From positions 558,001 to 622,000 of the forward strand of contig MU385720.1 in the NCBI GenBank assembly GCA_022497155.1: DNA of 64,000 bases. The letters are read 5' to 3'. This stretch comes from Whalleya microplaca. Its lineage: Eukaryota; Ascomycota; Sordariomycetes; Xylariales; Xylariaceae. Made by a program: the position numbers and the translations under genes. Below are positions 11,674 through 23,619 of the stretch, piece after piece. Every line of letters starts with the position of its first letter. Within the stretch, counting starts at the first letter, position 1. Under the pieces are notes generated by a model. It did not search any database. It saw nothing but the letters and a program-made list of their open reading frames with translations, and was not told the DNA's origin.

Positions 11674-12455
11674 ATGATGAGACAGGAGCTTATAGATTGC
11701 CTGAGGACTAGGAAACCACATGGCCACAGCGGTTCCATGGACTACCATGAATCGACTTCTGTATCATCAGATTTTGCGGGCTTAGTAGATGCCATGTTAG
11801 ATGGATCAGCGGTTTTTGATGATATATCCGATGAAAGGCAAGCTGGGGCAAACTCAATCCTTGGCGATATCCAACTAACTTCCTTAACAACAGTCTTTTA
11901 TGGATTGGTGATATCGACGCCACCAATGGTGATATGGGCGGGACTGACTCGCCAATGAGGTCTTTTCAGAATGGATCGGGGGACGTCACTACAGCAGACC
12001 CATATCCATGGTTATCGGCAAAGCCTGCAGCATCGCCCGATTCAGGAGGCAGGGCAAGAGAGGAGCGTCCAATGGACATCAGTGGAAAGCCTCGATGTTG
12101 GGATCATGGATGCAATGGGCGTGAATTCTCTTCGAAGAGTAACTTCATGAGACATATCAAGGAAAGGTCCGGGGCTAGCACCAAATGTGTTTGCCCCCTA
12201 TGCGGGGCGATATTTACACGCAACTCAGCCAGGGACACACATTTAGCTAAGCAGAGCTGTAATCGGATTCGACGATACTCCAACGGTCGGCCACGCCCCA
12301 GCCGCCTTGCTATGTTGGGAAACCCTAGCTTAGCGGCAGCGGCCGCTGCTGCGGCGGCGGCAGCATCGTCCCAAGATACCCATTGGCGGGCGATTGACTG
12401 GGGTACAGGTTCTGTGGCGAGTTCCAGCCCTGTTGGAACTATGTCTCCAGATTGA
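11674..12455 (+). CDS. C2H2-like zinc-finger regulator
   Basis: Two exons, 11674-11837 and 11894-12455, encode 241 residues. The acidic N-terminal part is followed by [11 protein letters not shown]...FMRHIKE and [23 protein letters not shown], two tandem fingers of C2H2/C2HC type at about residues 115-170. A basic [14 protein letters not shown] segment, a run of about ten alanines and a Ser/Thr-rich tail follow. The intron would be GC-AG: donor GCAAGC, branch CCAACTAAC, acceptor AACAG. Joining there keeps the frame exactly ([21 protein letters not shown]), while reading through ends in a stop at 11956-11958. It sits between the FAS genes and the oxygenase/citrate synthase pair, so a pathway-specific regulator is likely. 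Its target words may be the GGGATT/GGAAT arrays. Confidence 0.75.
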
Positions 12456-14113
12456 TTCGTGTGACACGCTCAACACTGTAGACAAACAGCAAACCTAGGC
12501 GCTCTACCTACATGGATGGACGGGATTCTAAACAAAAGCACAGTCGAGGTATGAGAAAACGGTTATACCCTCTTGTAATTGATGGGATGTTTGGGCGTAT
12601 AGGGTAGTAGATGTCGATGTCGTCGGTGACTTCGGAATAACACGCTTGCAAGAGGTCAAAAGACAGTTAGCCTTGTTGCATTAGCACATAACCAAATCTA
12701 CCCAAAATAACTCAATCGGTGACTGTAACCATGCGATTGGTAAAGATCATCAGGGCTAACCTGGACATTATTTTCGATGTTATAACCCGCCATCGGATCC
12801 GCAATACAACATCAGGGTGTCAGTCGAGGCCTGTCAATTTCGCATCAGCCCAAGAAGGAAACTTGTTTTCGCAGTAAAAAAATTAAGAAAAAAGAGCTGA
12901 CGTCCATATGCCAAGCTTTATGTACAGCCGAACCCTCCCCATCCATTCCATAGGTACGCGTATGATTACTTCCCCACTTACTCCATCTCTCCCCTCATCC
13001 ATGTCATCCCATCCCACGGCCAGCCTCAACTTAACTGTCCCCCACTCCACACGTACCGAGCACTACCGAAACTGCGGAGGCACACGATCTATCTTATAAA
13101 CCGAAGTGATGATTGACTTACGGCATGGCTTCAGTTGCGTGGTGGCGTCAATACATGTCTCGTTCAGCTAGGGATGAGTTCAGATGGTATAGATTCGCAT
13201 TATGGTTCAGCTCTTGAGTTTCTGACCCCCCTTAGCAAATACTACTCACACTCTCTATAGAAGCGTGGATGGGTTTGTCAGTTGAGGAAATCTGACTCCA
13301 ATCAGCTAAAAATGCCAAGACACTGCTGACGCTCTGTTCGCCCGGTTCTTCCTTGCTGGACGACCCAAAGGTATATTCATGCCATGTTGCTGTAGCCTAC
13401 GAGCCTGTGACGTGCATACTGTACATCACTTGAGCTTACCAACTGAGTAAGCTTTGCCGCTACGTTAACACTAATGTCACTAACCGGGACTCAGATGGTT
13501 ATTGACATCCCTTCTACGCATTTTCGGGTACACGGGACGGCGGGAGAACCAACGAGAACGGCAGGGTACTTGCAGTTGAACGTGACTGCATAATTCCTCC
13601 CTATGCCGTGCCTCCAGCATAAATAATTCGGTAGGCACAAAAGTATGGTGGGCAAATGCTACTTTCATGCTGCGCTTCTCGGCATCGCAACCGTCTCACC
13701 TGTGGTGAGCCCTATGATCTTAGTGTTAGAGCACACTCATCCACAACGAGTGTCAACGTTGACCAGAAAGTTCATATCTCATTCGGGCCATCTTACCGTT
13801 TGCAATGCTTGGCTGGCACACACATTCTATCAACTACAATAGCTAGCAGGGCAACCTACATTTCCTTCACCAATTACCGTTGCGGAACTTAAATAAGGTT
13901 ATGAAGAGGGTTCTCGAATTCATTACTGTGCCGCGGTCGTTGCTCTGGGCTTCTGAAGATATGCTATTGAGCTTCGATTACTACTTGAATTCAAGTTTTT
14001 CTTTAATAGCCTCATCCAGATTCAATGAAAGGCACGAACAGGTTTTAACCAAAGTAAAGACAAGGATCTTCCCGAAACACTTCATCCCGACATACGGCTT
14101 TCTCTTCGCTCCA
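12456..14113. other. Gene-free stretch
   Basis: About 1.65 kb in which no coding region could be supported. Short open frames near 12908-13099 and 13480-13892 have no recognisable features and no plausible splicing into neighbours. The right end is the 3' flank of the oxygenase gene. Confidence 0.35.
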
Positions 14114-15260
14114 TCAATCAAAGAAGACCCAGCAGCGGACCTCAATGGAACGCCTTGTCGGCGCATCATCAGGGCTGGCAAAGTCCCAGAACGCTCCGTG
14201 AGGACTAACCTTATCTACATCGGAATCGAACGAGGAGAATACAAGGGCCTCATCTACATCAAGGTCGCTAGCATAGTGGTATTTGTATCTGTTCATGACA
14301 GTTTAGTTCACTCTGCACCAATGATAGGGGGAGAACTTACCCTGGGTCATATTTTAAGACACTGTCGTGCTTCTTCTCTCCTCGAATGGCTATTCTAGGG
14401 TCGTTGGTGGGGAACACACGTGCCAGATGCGTGTCATAGCTCCAGCCGGGTACTGCGCTGTGGTTTACGAAGCATAGAGGCCACTTCTTGATAGCCTCCC
14501 CTACGGTGCGCCAGATGTTTACCTGTGCGTAGCGCTTATGCTTCGAGATCAGCTGGTCGGCCAGATCGCCAAGCACCTCCCGTACTCCATCCTCCCCTGT
14601 AACATCATCCCGGTCGACATGGGCTACAGGAAGAGCGGAGTGCGAGAGCTTATTGGCTTTAAACTCGCCTGGCTTCATTGCATTCTGGCGGATGCGGAAT
14701 ACGTAGGGGTGTACGATCTCAGAGCCAGTGATCTTCTTCACCAACTCTGCAACCTCCTTGAAGTAGACATCCTCGATGACCTTCTTTCCTGAGGCATAAA
14801 GTTTCGTTAGTATCGTTCCACCATGGACAATTCAGGAAACATGCATACCTTCAGGAGTGTTACCAGCCAAGAACTGCTCGGGAGTCAGCGATGATTCGTG
14901 CTTGACTATTCCGTATCCGTCATTGTCGTAGCACGGCTGTGGGTTCAATGTTCGGATGTCCTCCACCTCAATCTTGACCTCTTTTGGGTCACTGCAGCAT
15001 ACAGAGTTAGTTTCCTTGCTCTCCCCGAACAGTTTAACGAATTATCAAGAGACTAAGATCTGTCTCAGGAGCCCTTTAACACAAGAAGGAATCTTTTCTC
15101 CTGATACAGCAAGGTCATAGTAATGCTAGACTCTGGAGGCTACTCACTTCACGTTCGTCGAGCCGCTTGCCCAGTCGATGTATCCACATTCCTGTCCATC
15201 CTTAGTTCCATTCCACATGCCCATAAGGCCAGAGGTGGTCTCGACAGCGGCAGCGGCCAT
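14114..15260 (-). CDS. CmcJ/AsaB-type non-heme iron oxygenase (hydroxylase/desaturase)
   Basis: Four exons (15260-15148, 14991-14849, 14788-14341, 14288-14114) sum to 879 bp and give 292 residues. Every junction is GT-AG and in frame. The middle contains a VNIWRTVGEAIKKWPLCFVNHS block, then SYDTHLARVFP and the end block YKYHYASDLDVDEALVFSSFDSD...PHGAFWDFASPDDAPTRRSIEVRCWVFF. This arrangement is that of the CmcJ/AsaB family (often annotated GA4 desaturase family), in which the H-x-x-F/DP and SIEVR elements lie in the C-terminal fold. Members hydroxylate, desaturate or rearrange fungal natural products; the substrate here is unknown. It is divergent from the citrate synthase, with 476 bp between starts, which suggests co-regulation. 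Tailoring of an alkyl-citrate is inferred from context. Confidence 0.85.
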
Positions 15261-15736
15261 TTTTGAGGAATATGTTTTATAGTAAGTGAAGCTTTGGGGC
15301 TAACATCAGAAGTTTGCAGAACACGAGTGTGATGGCGAAAAAGGAGACGTAGTAGTCGATGCTGATCTAGAGTGAATTATATAACTTTCTCGAACAGCCG
15401 CCAAACATTTGGTGTATTCATAACTACAATATCGTATGGTATCGTATGTTTATCAAATTGCACATTGACATGGGATTCATGGATTTCAGGATCCGGAAAA
15501 TGGGATCTGGGGAATGCGGGATTGTGGGATTCAGGGATTCGGGGATTTTGGGAGCCCAGGCCAGGAGCGTACTCAACATTTCTAAATCACACGAGAACAT
15601 GCATAGTGCAGTACTATGTAAGTTCTCTTTTGAAATAGTCAGATCACTTGCTTCTTCGTTTGGTCTTTACTGTTCATCGTGATCTCCCTTTCTCTCCTAC
15701 CGACTAGTTCAGAATTCCTAAGTGACGAAGCAAACA
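15261..15736. promoter_or_regulatory. Bidirectional promoter between oxygenase and citrate synthase
   Basis: Only 476 bp separate the two divergent ATGs, so shared control is likely. Positions 15473-15552 carry a striking array of GGGATT-like words on the plus strand: TGGGATTCATGG, TGGGATCTGGGG, AATGCGGGATTGTGGGATT, CAGGGATTCGGGGATT. Related words occur in two other intergenic regions of the cluster. Confidence 0.55.
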
Positions 15737-17262
15737 ATGGAGCATCACTTGCAAGTCGTCGATTCCCGGACTGGGAAATCGTACAAAATCCCAATCGAAG
15801 GTGATTATATCCGCGCCGCAGATATCGGTAGAATTAGTATTCCTGCTAGCAAGGCCGAGAATGGGGACCGAGGCATCCAGATTTCCCGCCCACTCCATAT
15901 CCTTGATAATGGCTTCCAACACACTGCGTGTATGGAGTCAAGTATCACACATATGTACGACCTCTCTTCAACCTCTGTTGCCTTTAGTAAAGGCCTTACT
16001 AACAGTGCCCGCATAAAGTGACGGACAGCGGGGCACGATTCGATACCGAGAATTCCCCATCGAAGGATTGTTCCATGAATACGTATACGAAGATGTTATG
16101 CATCTAATTATCTGGGGACATTTGCCTTCCCAACAAGAGAAGGATCATGTTCGCGAGATAATGAGCAAAGCAATGAACCCTCCCAAGAGCGTGGAAGACG
16201 TTATTTCGTCGTTTCCGTACGTTGATTCTGTTGAGGTTCAGCATGTGGAAGGGTATTTCTAATAATATCTGCAGGCGTGATGCAGAGACATTCCCCATGA
16301 TCATCGCTGGAATGAGTGCCTTTGCTGCCAGCGACAAGGTTATCTGTGCTACACGTCACCAGCAAGCATCTATGTTCCACGGACACCTTGATATCGCCGA
16401 TGAAGCACTTACGCGAACCATAGCGTACCTCGCAACCACAATTGCACTGATATATTGTCACAAGAATCACAAGGAGTTCACTCCACCGGTGTCCAGTCGA
16501 TCTCTCCTTGGGAACTTATTGCTGATGATGGGTATCACAGACCCCAAAGTCGAAGCTGGCTTGAATAAGCTATGGATATTGTATGCAGATCATGAGATGA
16601 CGAATTCCACAGCTGCTGTCCTACACGCTGGATCCACGCTCACCGATCCGACTTCTGCCGTGATCTCTGGGATTATCTCCGGCTACGGCCCCTTACACGG
16701 GGGTGCAATTGATCTAGCTTATGAGGCATTTAGACAGATTGGCACCCCAGAGCGCGTTCCACCTTTCATTGAGCGTATCAAAGCCAAGAATGGCCGATTA
16801 TTTGGCTACGGTCACCGGATATACAAGACAAGGGATCCTCGTGTGTCGCTCATTGAGGAACTACTCGAGGAACATCGCGAAGCTGTTGATGCCAACCCTC
16901 TCCTGCGAGTTGCTATGGCTATCGACAAGTTTGCAAGTCAAGACAGTTACTTTGTTGAACGAGGCTTGAAGGCTAACGCAGACCTAATGGGCTGCTTTCT
17001 TTATACAGCCATGTGAGTTGTCCTATACAAAATCTACTAGAATATTCATGCTCACACTACTACCAATTAGGGGATTCGATACGGATATGATCGTTGCCAT
17101 CACTATTCTATCGAGAACACCAGGAGCACTAGCGCACTGGCGTGAAAGTCTAAGTAAGGTGCCTTGTTCATACCTGAGATCCATGGCTAACACACCACAA
17201 CAGCACAACCTGTGAAGCTGTGGAGGCCCCAGCAAAAGTACATAGTGCCGTTGGCAAATTAA
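15737..17262 (+). CDS. Stand-alone (alkyl)citrate synthase
   Basis: Five exons (15737-15954, 16019-16216, 16275-17012, 17071-17153, 17204-17262) total 1296 bp and give 431 residues. The N-terminus LQVVDSRTGKSYKIPIEGDYI is typical of short fungal citrate-synthase-like enzymes and lacks an obvious mitochondrial presequence. Conserved blocks follow: DNGFQHTACMESSITHIDG, IRYREFPIEGL, LYADHEMTNSTAAV (first catalytic His), GPLHGGAIDLAYEAF (second His), GYGHRIYKTRDPRV, and the C-terminal AMGFDTDMI with an acidic residue. The family condenses an acyl-CoA with oxaloacetate. In clusters for oryzines, sporothriolide-type compounds and hexylcitrate the acyl group comes from a dedicated FAS, as suggested here by fasA/fasB. 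Chain length cannot be predicted by eye. Methylcitrate synthase is the main alternative, but the missing presequence and the context argue against it. Confidence 0.88.
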
Positions 17263-19275
17263 GGGAAACAACTGTAACTCTTGGATGATTCCCGCAAGAA
17301 AGGACAAAACTATATTTTAATACGGAGTAATTTAGAATAGGTTTGCTCAGAGTAATTAGCTCGCGTGCCCTTATATATATGCAATAATAGGACCTGTTTT
17401 CTTGTACTGTTACATCATTCCAATATATTGAAGGCCAACCACGCACTAGCCGTGTTGATTCAGACATATGGTAAGTTTGCGAGTGTATTGCAAGTGCATC
17501 TAATCTTACAGATCTGTAACAGGATTTGTAAATCTTACTACCGATGTTAGTACATCATCTCGATTCATACCGGATTCCATAATTTACATCGTCAAGCCAA
17601 GCTCCTGGGGTGCATGGAGCAGAGCGCCAAGAGAGATAAGGGTGTTGACTATAAAGTGTATGGCAAACCGTGTAGTCTCATGACCGACTGCATTCAAGTT
17701 GCATCCGACGGTCTGGCACACGACTACAGGTCCCATCAATGGTCGGCCATTACTATGCGTTGTTCTAGATTGGTGAAGACACTTCAAGAGACTAAACCAG
17801 GAGCTAGGTCACAATTCGGCTAACCGCAGTCAGTAGGCAAGAAAATAGAGCAAATATAGGGTGAATAAGTAATTATTTAGATTGGGCATGGTGATCTCAT
17901 TGGTGTGTATCATGGTGAAAATACGGTTCACTTGTTTATCCTAATTGTACCCCCTCATAGTTGGCAATGGACGGATTGCGGGATGTGGAACAAAGGTGAC
18001 ATTGCCGGGCTATGGCTGAAAGTACCGTTTAGTTCTGTTGGTTGACTTAGTATGTAGCCTCCCTTTTGGAGATCTGTCGACGTCGTATTTGCTAATGAGT
18101 GCCTGCAGCTGAACCCTGATACATATCTACAACACACACATCATGCACGCAATCAGAGGTCGCCAAAAGGGGGGTATGTGCGCCACAGCCAGGCGAAAAT
18201 TCTATCGATACATAATTCTTACAACCTCATTCCTGCATAATCGCATGTTTTCCTCTCTTCCCTCATTCCCGCATTCCTTCATTCCAAGAGTACTGCATCT
18301 GTGGTTTGGGTCACCGCGATATGGATTCCATTTTTGTTCTAGAAGATCGTCGGTATTCACATTTATCTACTTCGCGATATGGCAACACTTGTCTTGCTTC
18401 ATTCCTACATTCCTGCCTCCGTAGCATCAGTTCAAAACCTACCCAATCTGCCTACCAAGACTGTCAGTTGTGCAGCTGTGCGTTGCATTCGGAGATCGCT
18501 TTACTGACGTCTGACACCATTCCAGTCTTGGCAGAGGCATAAAAATTATACTCATGCCTAAACTATTGTGCAAAAGCAGAAAGAACGTATGGAGACAAGT
18601 CCGAACATCAGTTTCAATAACTCTCTCTCGGGGGAATAATATAGCATGCGATATTGGTAGGACAAAGGTCTCCAGTAGGTACCTAAAAGACAATTCTAAA
18701 TCATAGAACGACCAATAACTACTACTACTACTACTATGTCGTACCGATTTCAAGACTGTGTCGATACGTGTAGGGCTGCTGGGCCTCTCACCCGCCTTAC
18801 TGCCCCTGTTAGGTCGCCAGAGCCTAGACTTTTGTCATGAAAGTCTGTTCTAGGCCCCGTGCTGGTCCCATGCGTTGGTTGTTAGCCCCAGAATAAGCGG
18901 TAAGATATGGGGGCGGAGAGAGCCGTGAAGCAAACCGTAGTTCATGTCGATGTCCGAGTTGCCGGTTCAAAGTCGTAAAACAGGCTGGGCTGTATTAGCT
19001 TGAAGAGCGAATATCGCCGCTGCTCACAATCTGAGCTTGCTAGATGGTGTAGCGAAACCTAGGTACTGAAGTACTCAGACTCAAACACGATCATATTTCC
19101 AAAGAATATGAAGTACTAAAATGTTCGCATACTTAAAACGACTTCCCTGGGTCAGACTCTGTATGATAATATTAGACGCCTGATTTGAATACGTCTAACG
19201 TTCTTTAGGAAATAATCACCTTGGCCCGCCTGCAGTACAGCTTTGCCAGCTGATTGACTTGGCTTTGGGGCCATA
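17263..19275. other. Gene-free stretch between citrate synthase and MFS gene
   Basis: No gene was supported on either strand in these 2 kb. It contains a CCATTCC/CATTCC-type array (18230-18420, separate entry). A short TACTAC microsatellite lies near 18719-18735. Confidence 0.35.
18230..18420. promoter_or_regulatory. ATTCC/GGAAT word array
   Basis: Plus-strand words CATTCCTGCA, CATTCCCGCATTCC and TTCATTCC lie between 18230 and 18290, with more (CATTCCTACATTCCTGCC) at about 18402-18418. Read on the minus strand they give GGAATGCGGGAATG, which matches GGAATGCGGGATT at the citrate synthase promoter. It lies about 0.9-1 kb upstream of the MFS gene. Function is inferred only from recurrence. Confidence 0.4.
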
Positions 19276-20898
19276 ATGCGACCGATCATGGAGAAGAACA
19301 TTACTGTTGTTGAACATGATTTGTCTTTGCACAATGAACAACCAGTCCAGGACGAAAAGCCTAGCCAACCGAGCATCGACACCATCACCGTCACTCCTGT
19401 TGTTGATGATCATGCACCTCACAAGGAGTCTCCAGACTCCGAGCCAATTGAGGTCCTGCCGCCATATAGCATTTACAAATTGTGGGAGAAACGACTCATC
19501 GTCGTAAGCGCTGCCTTTAGTGCTATATTTGCCTCCTGGACGGCACAGATCTACCTGCCTGCGCTCGGGATCGCGGCCAATGACTTAGGTGTCTCGGTTT
19601 CAAGGATCAACCTTACTGTCACCAGCTACATGATATTTCAGGGACTAGTTCCCATATTTATTGGCGGATTTGCAGACAGTGTGGGACGAAGGCCGGCCTA
19701 TCTTGCGTGCTTTGTCCTGTATCTCGTTGCTAACATCGGTCTCGCGGAATCCGACAGCTATGGTAGCCTCCTTGGCCTCCGCTGTTTCCAGTCGGCCACG
19801 ATATCGGCAACACAGGCACTATGTCAAGGCGTCGTGGCCGATATCATCACCAGCTCAGAACGAGGGAGTTATTCTGCCTTCCTCCAACTCCCCACAGTGA
19901 CAGGCCCAAGTTTAGGGCCGGTAATTGGGGGCGTCATTGCGGAATACATGGGTTGGCGCAGTATCTTTTGGTTCCTTGCCATATTGGCATTTATCAACCT
20001 CTTGATCATATTCTGCTTCTTCCCTGAGACGTGCCGCAATGTCGTCGGCAACGGCTCCATCCGTCCGCGGAGGCGTAATCAGTCAGCTTGGCAACTCATC
20101 CAAGGTTGCCAGCAGGGCAATCAATCCGCCCCCATACCGGCCGCCACTGCGAGTCAGCCAACCAAACCAGGTGGTGCTGGAAAGCGAGTTAGAGAGCGTT
20201 TAATGACGTCCCTGGTCCTCTTCTCTGAAAAGGAACTCAGCGTCCTGTTCATCTATAGCGGGTTCGTGTTCGCAGGTGTCTACTCCATAGCGACTGCCGT
20301 GCCTACTCTTTTTGCCGATATTTACGGCTTCAGCGGCGCTCAGATTGGCCTGGTGTACCTTCCCTTGGCAGCCGGGTCTCTTATCTCCGTCGCGCTGGTC
20401 GGAAAGGCGATGGGCTGGAATTTCCGCCGACACGCCAAGCTACATGGACTGCATGTAGACAAAGACCAACAGCCAGACCTCTCATCCTTCCCCATCGAGC
20501 GGGCTAGACTTGAGGTCGCCATACCCCCTCTCATTCTGAGCATGGTGGTGACCACGGCCTGGGGCTGGGCATTGGAGCTCAAGGCTCCAGTCGGGGTGGT
20601 GTGCATGCTAGTATTCTTCCTTGGCCTGGGACTCGTTAGCACAGTTAGTACTTTCAATGCCTTGATAGCTGACGTGCGCCCGGGAAAGACGAGCGCAGCG
20701 GCCGCGGCAAATAACATCCTCAAGTTTTTGCTGAGCGCAGCGATGGCGGCAGCTATAGAGCCTCTCATTTTAGCTGTAGGACCGGGGAAGGCATATTCGA
20801 TCATCGCTGTGCTATATGTATTACTTTCACCATTACTATATCTCCTTATGAAAAGGGGTATGCTTTGGCGGAAGGAGTTACGAGACAAAGAGAACTAG
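19276..20898 (+). CDS. MFS transporter, DHA1 (drug:H+ antiporter 1) family
   Basis: A single open frame of 540 residues with about 12 predicted membrane segments. After a hydrophilic N-terminus of about 65 residues come WTAQIYLPALGIAANDLGVS, the loop 2-3 signature GGFADSVGRRPAYLACF, LRCFQSATISATQALCQGVVADII and the motif-C-like TGPSLGPVIGGVIAEYMGWRSIFWF, all DHA1 hallmarks. A long hydrophilic loop (about 255-315) separates the halves. DHA1 members include the fungal citrate and itaconate exporters, so export of a polycarboxylic alkyl-citrate product is plausible; plasma-membrane location is assumed. It lies about 2 kb downstream of the citrate synthase in the same direction. Substrate cannot be read from the sequence. 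Confidence 0.85.
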   Translation: MRPIMEKNITVVEHDLSLHNEQPVQDEKPSQPSIDTITVTPVVDDHAPHKESPDSEPIEVLPPYSIYKLWEKRLIVVSAAFSAIFASWTAQIYLPALGIAANDLGVSVSRINLTVTSYMIFQGLVPIFIGGFADSVGRRPAYLACFVLYLVANIGLAESDSYGSLLGLRCFQSATISATQALCQGVVADIITSSERGSYSAFLQLPTVTGPSLGPVIGGVIAEYMGWRSIFWFLAILAFINLLIIFCFFPETCRNVVGNGSIRPRRRNQSAWQLIQGCQQGNQSAPIPAATASQPTKPGGAGKRVRERLMTSLVLFSEKELSVLFIYSGFVFAGVYSIATAVPTLFADIYGFSGAQIGLVYLPLAAGSLISVALVGKAMGWNFRRHAKLHGLHVDKDQQPDLSSFPIERARLEVAIPPLILSMVVTTAWGWALELKAPVGVVCMLVFFLGLGLVSTVSTFNALIADVRPGKTSAAAAANNILKFLLSAAMAAAIEPLILAVGPGKAYSIIAVLYVLLSPLLYLLMKRGMLWRKELRDKEN

Positions 20899-23381
20899 GT
20901 TAATGGATGATATGATGGATATTATGTAGAGGTATAACATGAAGAGAAATACATTCTGGGTTAATTGGAACATATTTGGCTTACACGGCTTTTGTGCCTT
21001 GGTTTCCGTTGCCTATAATAACGCCGCTAGCTACGAGCGTGAGGTGACCATTCCATATACACGATCCGTGTTTGTCCGCTCGGAAACTTTTAGCACGTCA
21101 TAAACGTGCTCCAACACTCCGTAGCAATGTTTTTATTATAGTATATCTTGCACCTTTTAGTGTGTGTCCAAGCAGCTTAATGTATCTCCAAGACCCAGGT
21201 TCTACGTGTGGGTGAGAGACCCCTGACGGGACCACTTGCCTGCGTCTTAGGCATGTAGGTTACCGACATATGGCCCTATCTGCACGTTCATAATCTCCAC
21301 AGTGGTTCTATTTCCATGTGGAATAGAGGTAAGAAGTCTCTGCTTATTACTGGGCGTCGTTCCGGCCCAACAGGGATCTGTGTTGTCCTGCTGTATTGTA
21401 TTCAGCCCTCGTAGGATGGATGGACCTCGAGAAATAAATATTCCTACGTTTGGCTTTTCGTATGAATTATACATGATTGTGACTTTATAGTTGTCCGATG
21501 TTCTGGCTAGATCTTAAAAGTTTTGGATTTAGCTCGTGTATATTCAAGAATTGACATGAACGGCTCTGATGCTACGATGTCTCAGGGAGAGGAGACCAGA
21601 AGAAATAGAACAAGCATACTTGCCAACTAAAGTAACTGTGGATGATGAGGTGAAGTTAGGTTCGACCCCTAACAGTGATAGTAGTTCATATAAAGAGACT
21701 GAAATATTCACTGTAGGTCCAAGTTCCATTCCGACTAAAACAGTAATAAGAATTGCGCCATCTAATGCAAGTTTTACTAAGAAGAGGTACAGAATAATGA
21801 CGTATACAGCAATATCAATCTAATTTATATTACTTGGTACTGTTGTGGGAACCAATCCTTCTGAAGTGCGTATATAAAATGTTAATTACCATAACTGCAT
21901 GCGATGTTGTTATGTAATGTATATGCACCCCGACATTACGGCAGGTGTGTATGCGGCCCCCAGCAGCTCAGCTGAACCAGAGGAGACGAGACCAGGTTCG
22001 CTGAATGAGACACGTGTGAAATCTACCAAGGCTCTGTGAATGTGTCTCATTGCTTTCGTTTCCGGGTACTGGGATGGGGACCGCAAAGCCAATATAGCTT
22101 ACACCTCGCTTGTATGTAAGACATAGGGGTGATATAGCGAGGTAGTATGCAGCCTCTATCTCCAGCCCAACTCGCTTATACATTTATACTGCCACTGACG
22201 TTTCGATTATGTCATTTGATCCACGTGGCTTCTGTGGCAGTGTAAGGTTAGATATGAAAGCTTACAAGCACCCGCAGCCTGAGAACCGAGACGGGGTGTA
22301 GTCCTAATGGAGCAATTGAGGAAGCATTATTCATGGATCAGCTACTACTGATCTAAGCAATACGTAAATGAAGAAACGCATTAGGATGTTATTCAGTATA
22401 TTAAGATGTAATAGAAAGAATAAGTACTCGAGTACATTCCTGACTCTAAACTGCTAAGAAGCTACTCCACCTTGAACAATAAAGTCTCTTTACGCTAACT
22501 AAGCTTTGCCACTATGTCGCTAATGCATTCACAGGCCCTAGTGGTATACCTCTCTGTTCATGTGCTCTATACGTTAATTTAAAACGACTCCTAGATATTA
22601 GGACCCTCTCCAGCCAGCGTACAGAACATATTAAAGTAAGGAATTACTTGACGTAAGCGGATCTGAATCAAACAATTAATTGGTTTCAACTTGAAGACAT
22701 GTATAACTCAATTAATCAGGAGGATATTGGAACAACCACTGAATCTGTTTTCATGGGAGCCTTTTAAGCTTTAAACAAAGCAAAGCTTTCCAATAATATA
22801 TATAGTAAGAGAACTGGAAAGGTATATATGATCGTAAAAGTGTTTAAACCTCAGTAAAAGATAAGAGCTTAAGGAGCAAACAAACCAATAGTTAAACACA
22901 GAGAAACACTAGGAAATTATGACTACAGCTTACCTAGTGTCAATGTTTTATAATATAGGCTAAGCAATCAAGAATTTAGTTTATAAGTCAAGTATTAGGT
23001 GGTTGAATAGGAACTACATATATATAGGTATAATTTCGAGGCTCTCTCAATCTTTAGTGCCCCAGTGTTGTTGCAGGTAATTAGTTCTTTTGCAACAGGC
23101 TTATAACAACTCACGAACAAATCTCACCTAGTTGAGTAGTTCTCTTGCTCGAAGCAATAAACATATGTGCCAAATTTGCATCCCAAGACTCTTGACGTGG
23201 AGCCAGTAGGGCTTCAATCAGTCAGTGCATCGTTCGCTCTACGAATTGCGTACTCAGGGTCAATTAAAACACACAAACTCAATGCCTAGTTAGGAGAGAC
23301 GGGAACTGATCATAGAATTCTTACGCGACAACTTTAACTCACGTACCATATCCTTATGAAGTTTCGGGTTAATACTGAAAT
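20899..23381. other. AT-rich gene-free stretch
   Basis: About 2.5 kb without a supportable gene. Base composition becomes strongly AT-rich from about 22250. Short open frames near 21302-21823 and 21910-22183 have no domain features. It ends at a solo-LTR-like repeat, so some of it may be decayed transposon. Confidence 0.35.
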
Positions 23382-23514
23382 TGTTGAATTGAGGGTCGAG
23401 GACTGTTACAGTACAAGGCATGAATAGTAGCATCGTGTATATATCAGGCCATCTGCCACTCTAGAATAGCTGAACTTCAGGTCAATCAAGTCTAATTAAT
23501 CCTGTATTTCAACA
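23382..23514. repeat. Solo-LTR-like repeat, family 2 (copy 1)
   Basis: This 133-bp repeat begins TGTTGAATTGAG and ends TATTTCAACA, so its ends are inverted (TGTTGAA/TTCAACA). It is closely similar to the insertion at 41616-41749. Flanks GAAAT and GTAAT could be a diverged 5-bp target duplication. The TG...CA ends with 5-bp duplication fit a solo LTR; a MITE is the alternative. Confidence 0.7.
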
Positions 23515-23619
23515 GTAATCACTAGGGACTAGAACAACAAACCAAGCCGCACTTTATACCAGTACACGATGATCATCAAAATGTGATACTCAAGGAAAAG
23601 CTCACCACCATATTCGCCT

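Noticed and set aside
13880..14398. 172-residue plus-strand frame
   Set aside because: It lies opposite exon 4 and part of exon 3 of the CmcJ-type oxygenase, whose four exons splice cleanly.
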